NCBI GenBank assembly: GCA_022706625.1
Contig: JAKJCD010000020.1
Coordinates: forward strand, 1-19,105
Reading direction: 5' to 3'
DNA from: Bacillota bacterium
GTDB taxonomy: Bacteria > Bacillota > Clostridia > Peptostreptococcales > Anaerovoracaceae
DNA length: 19,105 nt
Part shown: positions 13,925 through 19,105 of the stretch, in pieces
Numbering within the stretch: the first letter of the stretch is position 1
Layout: every line of letters starts with the position of its first letter
Notes under the pieces: generated by a model
Seen by the model: the letters and a program-made list of their open reading frames with translations, nothing else
Told to the model about the DNA's origin: nothing
Database searches by the model: none
Made by a program: the position numbers and the translations under genes

Positions 13925-14653
13925 ATGGCAAAGAAAAAGGTACATATTTCACATGAAGAAGAAAACGGGGAAGCCTGGCTGCTTCCCTATTCCGATTTGA
14001 TGACGTTGCTGCTGGCGGTTTTTATCGTGTTGTTTGCCGTGAGCCAAATCGATGCTCAAAAGGCGCAAATGATGTCCGACCAGTTCAGCCAGTCCATGAT
14101 GAATAAAGAATATATCGAGTACCGGGAACAATTGCTGATACAGAATATGACCGAAAGCGAAAAAGAAGAATTTGACGAAATGTCTTCTTTGAAGCAAAAG
14201 ATCGATGTTAAGATAATGGAAGAGGAAATGCTCGACTTCGTCGATACATACATAGACAGGCGCGGTCTTGTGGTTACCATGAGCAACGCTGTACTTTTCG
14301 ACCCCGGCAAGGCGGAAGTCAAGGAACAATACCAGGAAGCCATGAAAGGAATAGCCGAGATAATAACTTCAATCGACAATTATGTGCGTATCGAAGGGCA
14401 TACGGACAATATACCCATGAACTCGCAGCTTTATCCCTCAAACTGGGAGCTTTCCACTGCGAGAGCCATAAGCGTAGTTCGCTTGTTTATTAATATGGCC
14501 GGCGCTTCTCCTGAACAATTTCTGGCAGTCGGATATGGTGAATACAGGCCGATTGCAGATAATTCAACAGAGGAAGGGCGGGCTAAGAACAGGCGCATAG
14601 ACATCATTATCCTCAGTGAGGAGAGCGAGGCGCTGGAAAGACAGAGCATTTAA
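13925..14653 (+). CDS. motB: Flagellar motor stator protein MotB
   Basis: MotB partners MotA and anchors the stator to peptidoglycan. The 242-residue protein has a short basic N-terminus, one membrane segment (about 21-41) carrying the ion-binding aspartate Asp24 in PYSDLMTLLLAVF, a linker/plug region, and a C-terminal OmpA-like peptidoglycan-binding domain. That domain shows IEGHTDNIPM, SNWELSTARA, AVGYGEYRPIADN and GRAKNRRIDI. The ribosome binding site is weak (AGGAAAG about 10 bases upstream), so the gene may rely on coupling with motA. No other flagellar genes are in the window; motA and motB stand as a two-gene unit, as is common in Gram-positives. Confidence 0.95.
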   Translation: MAKKKVHISHEEENGEAWLLPYSDLMTLLLAVFIVLFAVSQIDAQKAQMMSDQFSQSMMNKEYIEYREQLLIQNMTESEKEEFDEMSSLKQKIDVKIMEEEMLDFVDTYIDRRGLVVTMSNAVLFDPGKAEVKEQYQEAMKGIAEIITSIDNYVRIEGHTDNIPMNSQLYPSNWELSTARAISVVRLFINMAGASPEQFLAVGYGEYRPIADNSTEEGRAKNRRIDIIILSEESEALERQSI

Positions 14654-14685
14654 TTAGGAAACGATATAATCGGGGATGAAGCAAA

Positions 14686-14717
14686 ATGCACCCCTCTTTT
14701 TCGAAGCAGTGGTGCAT
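14686..14717. terminator. Weak hairpin between motB and the surface protein
   Basis: ATGCACC (14686-14692) pairs with GGTGCAT (14711-14717) across an 18-base loop that includes a T-run. It sits between two convergent genes and could end both transcripts. The long loop and the lack of a T-run after the stem on the plus strand make it doubtful. Confidence 0.3.
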
Positions 14718-14737
14718 CAGTGATCTAAAGTAAAGTT

Positions 14738-16057
14738 TTATTTCAGGGTGACTTTAACTGAGTAAGTCATACCATCATCCAGGCTGACTGTCAGCAAGTA
14801 GGAGCCTACACTTAACCCTTTAGTATTCATGTTAAATATATATTGATTTGAGTCGCATCTGAAGGCATTTCCAGTTGTAGCATTGCTGGTCGAAACCGCC
14901 GCAACATGGTTCCCGGGTTTGTTATTTGTCAGTTTGGCATAGGATAGTGTGGCAGCTGCGGTTGATACAAACCCTCCGCTGCTGTCCTTTAAATTAAACT
15001 TCACAGGGATCGTACTCCCGGATTTATATACGCCGCTTCCATCATTATTGACAGGCGGAAGGAAGCCTGAGAAAGCATATTTTACTGTAACATTTTGCGT
15101 AGCAGCAGCGATATTACCGCTTGTATCCGTTGCTGTCCAGATCACGACAGTAGTACCAATTTTAAATCCGCCCTGGGGGGCATTATTTGTGACATCCTTG
15201 AGGAAGAGATCTGTGGCTTCTGCACTGCCGATATCGACAGGGGTCAAGGCTCCCGAAAGAACTGTCTCGATATCGCTTGGAGCGGAAATAACGGGAGGCG
15301 TCGTATCAACAACGGTTACGTTTCTTACGGCCTGACTTGCTTTATTGCCCGCTGCGTCAGTAACATCATAGGTTATTGTATACAGGCCTAATTTGAAGGT
15401 ATCCACGGGATTGCTCACAACGATGCGGTCGGTGATATCTCCGTCAATATCATCCGTCGCTGCTGCTCCTTGATCGATATAGGCTGTTCCGGCTTCAACA
15501 GTTATATCCGGGCTTCCTGCCAAAGCAATAATTGGGGCTGTCGTATCTTTGATAACAGGATCCTGAGGATTACCTGGTGCTGTGTATGAGGGCTTAACAG
15601 TTACATGGATTATAAAGAAATCAGTGAAATTGTTTTGGAGTCCGGTCAAATCATCCTTGCTCGTGCAGGCAAGGGTTACTCTATAAGAGAAGGTTTTGTT
15701 TACATTACTTAAGTTGACCGGAGCGATACCGCTTACCGAAAATGTGTCATAACTCCCGTATGATTCAATAAACCAGCTGTCCTTGCTGAATGTTATACTT
15801 GGATCATCTGCGGAGATATTTCCCGAAACCCCGTTGCCAAGGTCAACATGTGCCTGTGAATCATTGCCTTTGATTATCGTAACTCCTGCATTTGGAACAA
15901 GCCATTCCCCGCCGGAATCTACGATGAGATTGATCGGTTTTCCGTTATTGGCTTTCAAGATATCAGATTCTGCGGATAAGCTATCATAGGCAAAACCTGA
16001 AACAGCTGTGCCCAAGACCACCATAAGGGCTAAAACAATGGTAAATAATCTTTTCAT
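14738..16057 (-). CDS. Secreted Ig-like / HYR / PxKF domain surface protein
   Basis: The 439-residue product starts with a clear signal peptide (MKRLFT, hydrophobic core to about 20, cleavage likely after GFA at 23). After an unassigned region (24-165) come a DUF5011-like bacterial Ig domain (about 171-251; DTTAPIIALAG, ITVEAGTAYID, YTITYDVTDAAGN) and a HYR-like domain (about 252-328; DTTPPVISAP, VVIWTATDTSGN). Last is a C-terminal PxKF domain (about 330-439; KSGSTIPVKFNLKD, QYIFNMNTKGLSVGSY, LDDGMTY). There is no LPxTG motif, SLH domain or second membrane segment, so the mode of attachment is unclear or it is released. Such domains usually serve adhesion or as spacers in larger proteins. The ATG at 16057 follows AAGGAGA by 8 bases; an ATG 26 codons earlier would bury the signal peptide. 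It is divergent from the GGDEF/LuxR regulator. Confidence 0.85.
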   Translation of the reverse strand: MKRLFTIVLALMVVLGTAVSGFAYDSLSAESDILKANNGKPINLIVDSGGEWLVPNAGVTIIKGNDSQAHVDLGNGVSGNISADDPSITFSKDSWFIESYGSYDTFSVSGIAPVNLSNVNKTFSYRVTLACTSKDDLTGLQNNFTDFFIIHVTVKPSYTAPGNPQDPVIKDTTAPIIALAGSPDITVEAGTAYIDQGAAATDDIDGDITDRIVVSNPVDTFKLGLYTITYDVTDAAGNKASQAVRNVTVVDTTPPVISAPSDIETVLSGALTPVDIGSAEATDLFLKDVTNNAPQGGFKIGTTVVIWTATDTSGNIAAATQNVTVKYAFSGFLPPVNNDGSGVYKSGSTIPVKFNLKDSSGGFVSTAAATLSYAKLTNNKPGNHVAAVSTSNATTGNAFRCDSNQYIFNMNTKGLSVGSYLLTVSLDDGMTYSVKVTLK

Positions 16058-16107
16058 TTTAATATCTCCTTCTATCTTTCTTATGCTAAAGTGATTAAAG
16101 TGTTTTA

Positions 16108-16116
16108 TGCTATAAT
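16108..16116 (+). promoter_or_regulatory. Extended -10 promoter element (upstream copy)
   Basis: TGCTATAAT matches the extended -10 form TGnTATAAT. No good -35 box is seen 17 bases upstream, which is typical of extended -10 promoters. It would give a leader of about 80 bases to the regulator gene at 16201. Confidence 0.45.
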
Positions 16117-16136
16117 AGTACTCTTTCTTAAGCATA

Positions 16137-16145
16137 TGGTATAAT
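16137..16145 (+). promoter_or_regulatory. Extended -10 promoter element (downstream copy)
   Basis: TGGTATAAT is a second TGnTATAAT element 29 bases after the first. Its start near 16152 would put the palindrome at 16168-16188 in the early leader of the regulator transcript. Confidence 0.45.
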
Positions 16146-16167
16146 ATTCCGTAAAATGGCGTAATGG

Positions 16168-16188
16168 GTCAAAAGTATACTTTTTGAC
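16168..16188. promoter_or_regulatory. Palindrome before the regulator gene, candidate operator
   Basis: AAAAGTATACTTTT (16171-16184) is a perfect 14-bp dyad. GTC on its left (16168-16170) pairs with GAC on its right (16186-16188) after one extra T. It ends only 1 base before the GAGGAGA ribosome binding site of the regulator and lies downstream of both extended -10 elements. Its shape and place fit a binding site for a dimeric regulator, perhaps the LuxR-type protein itself. Confidence 0.45.
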
Positions 16189-16200
16189 GAGGAGAATGAC

Positions 16201-17292
16201 ATGAATGAAGAAATATTATTAAATATTATTACCGGATTGGATTTCATTGATAACCTGTATGATATCATTCGACTGGTCGATCCGAGAGAAAAAAAAGTAT
16301 ACAGCTATTTTAAGCCTGAAAAACAAATAAGTGAAAACCTCAGTGTATGTTATAACGTTTGGGAGAAGGATAAAATCTGCGAAAACTGCATTTCCATGAG
16401 GGCATACAATCAAAATAAGACATTTGTTAAAATTGAAAATACCAACGACAGGATTTACACAGTAGCCGCCGCACCTGTAAACACAGGCGAGAGTATTATG
16501 GTCATCGAATTACTTAAGGATATTACCAATGAAGGGATAATAGACATTACCGGTATGGGGAGCGGTGAGATCAGCAAACTGATAAGTCACAGGAACATCC
16601 TGATGGTCAAGGATTCCTTGACCAGGATTTATAATGAGCTTTATATTTATGAAAGACTTCCTCACGAATTGCTCAAAGCAAAAGAAAACAGTGAAAACCA
16701 CAACACGGTTTTATTTCGAATAAAGGTTAAAGATATAGACTCTGTCAATAATGCTTATGGGTACGATGCCGGAGACTTTATTATTAAAGAAATAGCCGAA
16801 ATAATAAAGAAAATGCCCAAGAATAGAGAGGATTGTGTGTCAAGATATCAAGGCATTGAATTCATACTGGTTATGCAAAATATAAATGAGAATCAGGCTG
16901 AACGGATATGCAGGCACCTCGATAAAGATGTCAGCGAATCAGAATTTATATTCAACGGTAAAAATATAGCTGTTGATATAAGCATTGGCTATACAGTTCT
17001 TAAAGCAGATCAGACGGTGGGGGAATCGATAGATAATGCCGGTCGAAATCTATATAAAACTAATTATCACATAAAGATTAATATCGGCGATAATAATGAG
17101 CTTTTTCAGAAAGCACAGCTTACTCCCCGGGAAAAAGAAGTAGCCCTGTTACTTTTACAGGGAGAAACCAATAGTGACATCGCAAAAATCCTTTACGTGG
17201 GTCTTTCGACAGTCAAAAAACACATTTCCTCAATATTCGAAAAAACCAAGGTAAAATCCAGAACAGAATTCATTTCCAAGGTCAGGTCCTGA
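16201..17292 (+). CDS. Sensor-degenerate GGDEF-LuxR-type transcription regulator
   Basis: The 363-residue protein joins three parts. Residues 1-110 form a PAS-like sensory region with a cysteine pattern C50-x9-C60-x2-C63 that could bind a metal or respond to redox state. Residues about 137-295 match a GGDEF domain: DSLTRIYNELYIY, the metal-site KDID (Asp178, Asp180), NAYGYDAGDF and SIGYTVLKAD. The signature itself is YQGIEF (216-221) in place of GGDEF, so cyclic-di-GMP synthesis is unlikely. Residues about 307-363 form a LuxR-type helix-turn-helix: LTPREKEVALLL, SDIAKILYVGLSTVKKHI. It is thus probably a DNA-binding regulator whose degenerate GGDEF domain senses a nucleotide or mediates pairing. 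GAGGAGA lies 5 bases before the ATG. It is divergent from the secreted Ig-like protein, a likely target. Confidence 0.82.
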   Translation: MNEEILLNIITGLDFIDNLYDIIRLVDPREKKVYSYFKPEKQISENLSVCYNVWEKDKICENCISMRAYNQNKTFVKIENTNDRIYTVAAAPVNTGESIMVIELLKDITNEGIIDITGMGSGEISKLISHRNILMVKDSLTRIYNELYIYERLPHELLKAKENSENHNTVLFRIKVKDIDSVNNAYGYDAGDFIIKEIAEIIKKMPKNREDCVSRYQGIEFILVMQNINENQAERICRHLDKDVSESEFIFNGKNIAVDISIGYTVLKADQTVGESIDNAGRNLYKTNYHIKINIGDNNELFQKAQLTPREKEVALLLLQGETNSDIAKILYVGLSTVKKHISSIFEKTKVKSRTEFISKVRS

Positions 17293-17304
17293 CAATGGGA
17301 ATAG

Positions 17305-17333
17305 GCGCCTGGCAATAAACTTAACGCAGGCGC
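17305..17333. other. GC-rich hairpin after the regulator gene
   Basis: GCGCCTG (17305-17311) pairs with CAGGCGC (17327-17333) around a 15-base AT-rich loop. It begins 12 bases after the regulator stop. No T-run follows, so it is a candidate 3' end structure rather than a clear terminator. A TATAAT at 17353-17358 further on has no convincing -35 box but may help express the next gene. Confidence 0.35.
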
Positions 17334-17427
17334 TGCAAAGCTGTACAAACGATATAATAAGGAATGTGAATTTGATGATTTAATAATTTGAATCACAGTT
17401 TATGAAGGGATAAGGGATATAGAGTAA

Positions 17428-18846
17428 ATGATTGTTGAGGGAGAAAAGTATGAGGTTGAAATAGTCGACCTTGGAAGCAGCGGTGAAGGGATCGGCAAGG
17501 CGGAAGGTATGACAATTTTTGTCAATGATGGAATCCCCGGCGATTTTGTTCTTGTCGAGATCACTCAGTTAAAAAAGAACTACGCAAAGGGCAGACTCAT
17601 TAAGATATTATCGCCTTCCAAGGCTCGCAGAAAGCCGCCATGCCAGCATGCTGAGGAGTGTGGAGGCTGCAGCCTGCAGGCGATCGACTATGAGGGACAG
17701 CTTGCTCTGAAGGAGAAGTGGGTCAAAGACAGCCTGACACGGATAGGAGGCGTTGTTTCTCCGAAAGTTAATGATATCGTCGGGATGGAGAATCCCTGGC
17801 GTTATAGGAATAAAGTGCAGTTTTCTTTAAGCGGGATAAACAGTTCCGAGAAGAGGTATCGGAGTTATAAGATCGGGTTTTATAAAAGCATGAGCCATGA
17901 GGTCGCAGATTGTGAATCCTGTCTGCTTCAGGCTTTACCCGTTGAGTACATTTCCCGGGCGATAAGGGAGTATATTACAGAAACCGGGATCACGGTGTAC
18001 GACGAAAAGACAAAAAAGGGAATGCTTCGTCATGTAGTGATAAAGACGGCTTTTGGTACGGGTCAGATCATGGTGGTGTTAGTATCGACTGAGCGGAGGT
18101 TGCCGGATGTCAGGCGGCTAATCGACAAAATTCAAGGTGCGTTAGAAAAAGTACAGGATGAGGTCGGGCAAAAAATTAGAGGATATAGTTTTGAAAGCTT
18201 AATACTGAATATCAACAAACAAATAAACGGCCCCACTGTTGGTAAGGAAAATATCACTTTGGCCGGTAAAACAACCATCAAAGATAGTTTAATGGGTATG
18301 GATTTCGAGATCTCGCCTCTCTCCTTTTATCAAGTCAATCCGGTCCAGACAGAGAAGCTCTATGAAAAGGTAAGGGAATATGCCGCCCTGACCGGCGAAG
18401 AAACAGTGATCGATCTCTATTGCGGCGTAGGTACCATAGGACTGCTGCTGGCGCAGGATGCCAAACGAGTGATAGGCATTGAAACCGTTAAAGCAGCAGT
18501 AATAGATGCTAACAGGAATGCTACGATAAATGGCATCGTCAATGCGGAATACATCTGCGGCAAAGCAGAAGATGAGCTGCCGAAGCTTTTGGGCCAGGGA
18601 GTCCAGTCTGATGTGATCATCCTGGACCCGCCGCGAGCCGGATGCGAACCGGCGCTTTTAAAGGCCGCGGCGACGGCCGGGCCTCAGCGCATAATCTACG
18701 TCTCCTGCGACCCGGCCACCCTGGCCCGAGATGTCAAAATCCTGACAGAGTTTGGATATCGGTTCATAGAGGCCCAGCCAGTGGATATGTTTCCGCATAC
18801 GGGGCACGTTGAGACGGTGGTATTGATGTCAAGGGTGAATAAGTAG
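17428..18846 (+). CDS. rlmD: 23S rRNA (uracil-C5)-methyltransferase, RlmD/RumA type
   Basis: This enzyme uses SAM to methylate C5 of a uracil in 23S rRNA (U1939 in E. coli numbering for RlmD; the Bacillus RlmCD also modifies U747). The 472-residue protein has an N-terminal TRAM domain (about 2-62), then four cysteines in the RumA [4Fe-4S] pattern: Cys72, Cys78, Cys81 and Cys162. The methyltransferase core shows PLSFYQVNP, the SAM loop DLYCGVGTIGL (329-339), LDPPRAGC, the catalytic Cys427 in YVSCDPATLARD and the catalytic base Glu462 in GHVETV. All key residues are present and length is normal. The Shine-Dalgarno is weak (GGGA about 10 bases upstream). Whether it acts on one or two uracils cannot be told from sequence. 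Confidence 0.92.
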   Translation: MIVEGEKYEVEIVDLGSSGEGIGKAEGMTIFVNDGIPGDFVLVEITQLKKNYAKGRLIKILSPSKARRKPPCQHAEECGGCSLQAIDYEGQLALKEKWVKDSLTRIGGVVSPKVNDIVGMENPWRYRNKVQFSLSGINSSEKRYRSYKIGFYKSMSHEVADCESCLLQALPVEYISRAIREYITETGITVYDEKTKKGMLRHVVIKTAFGTGQIMVVLVSTERRLPDVRRLIDKIQGALEKVQDEVGQKIRGYSFESLILNINKQINGPTVGKENITLAGKTTIKDSLMGMDFEISPLSFYQVNPVQTEKLYEKVREYAALTGEETVIDLYCGVGTIGLLLAQDAKRVIGIETVKAAVIDANRNATINGIVNAEYICGKAEDELPKLLGQGVQSDVIILDPPRAGCEPALLKAAATAGPQRIIYVSCDPATLARDVKILTEFGYRFIEAQPVDMFPHTGHVETVVLMSRVNK

Positions 18847-18971
18847 GTATAGTAAGAAGCCTGTAAATAAAGGGTTTCAGGGGTTTGAGAGCGAAAATCA
18901 GATGAGAAATTATCGTGAAAATATCAGTTCATGGAAACAAGTCCAAAGGCATGATTTTGAACGTGACAGAG

Positions 18972-19040
18972 CGATTTAGATAACATGGGTTTGCGTGTGG
19001 TCGATTTAGATAACATGGGCTTGCAGTGGTCGATTTAGAT
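18972..19040 (+). repeat. Three tandem direct repeats, 29-30-bp period, possible insertion-sequence end
   Basis: CGATTTAGATAACATGGG plus a following YTTGC occurs at 18972-18994 and 19002-19024. A third, partial copy (CGATTTAGAT) is at 19031-19040. Copies start 30 and then 29 bases apart, joined by GTGTGGT or AGTGGT. Multiple transposase-binding repeats like this mark the ends of IS21-type and similar insertion sequences. No transposase lies within the window, so the element would extend to the right. The 18847-18971 stretch before it holds nothing I can identify apart from an imperfect hairpin soon after the rlmD stop. Confidence 0.55.
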
Positions 19041-19105
19041 GTTTTTGAAAAATCCGAGGTTATGTGGCCAGAATGGTTACGCAAATCAATCGTGACTTAA
19101 AATAA

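Noticed and set aside
15095..15391. Plus-strand open frames inside the surface protein gene
   Set aside because: They are antisense to clear Ig-like domains and lack translation signals.
18972..19040. CRISPR array
   Set aside because: The gaps between copies are only 6-7 bases and nearly identical, so they are not spacers; only two full copies are present and there is no cas gene.

Overview
The window looks like part of the chromosome of an anaerobic, motile, Gram-positive Clostridia-type bacterium. The evidence is strong GGAGG-type ribosome binding sites, two TTG starts, TTGACA/TATAAT-like promoters, a rapZ/whiA cluster typical of Gram-positives, a type IIb-like MurB, a BKACE/Kce enzyme of the kind used in lysine fermentation, and a biotin-dependent carboxyltransferase without its own biotin domain. 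The genus cannot be read from the sequence alone.

Left part (1-3383): an intergenic region with a perfect 39-bp hairpin, probably a REP/MITE-like repeat, leads into a promoter and an oxaloacetate decarboxylase alpha / pyruvate carboxylase B-type carboxyltransferase gene. A MgtC/SapB membrane protein and a Fic-fold protein that has lost its catalytic motif follow, transcribed divergently from each other.

Arginine block (3378-6093, minus strand): argG and argH overlap by 50 bp. They are read from a good promoter with a 21-bp-spaced tandem AT-rich motif upstream that may be an ArgR operator. The argH stop and the Fic-like stop share one TCATGA palindrome.

Cell-envelope/regulatory cluster (6180-12951, plus strand): murB, a PHP-domain hydrolase, rapZ, a BKACE enzyme, whiA, a fused Memo/LigB-AMMECR1 protein and its radical SAM partner form a tight series. 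The usual rapZ-yvcK-whiA order is broken: the BKACE gene, with its own promoter at the rapZ stop, sits where yvcK is expected. The last two genes are the complete AmmeMemoRadiSam system, whose chemistry I regard as unresolved.

Motility and surface (12977-17292): motA and motB follow a sigma-A-like and a sigma-D/FliA-like promoter. Next is a secreted Ig-like/HYR/PxKF protein on the minus strand. Divergent from it is an unusual regulator with a Cys-containing sensor domain, a degenerate GGDEF domain and a LuxR-type DNA-binding domain. A palindrome lies just before its start codon.

Right end (17428-19105): an iron-sulfur 23S rRNA uracil-C5 methyltransferase (RlmD/RumA type), then non-coding DNA ending in three 29-30-bp-spaced direct repeats that resemble the end of an insertion sequence lying beyond the window.
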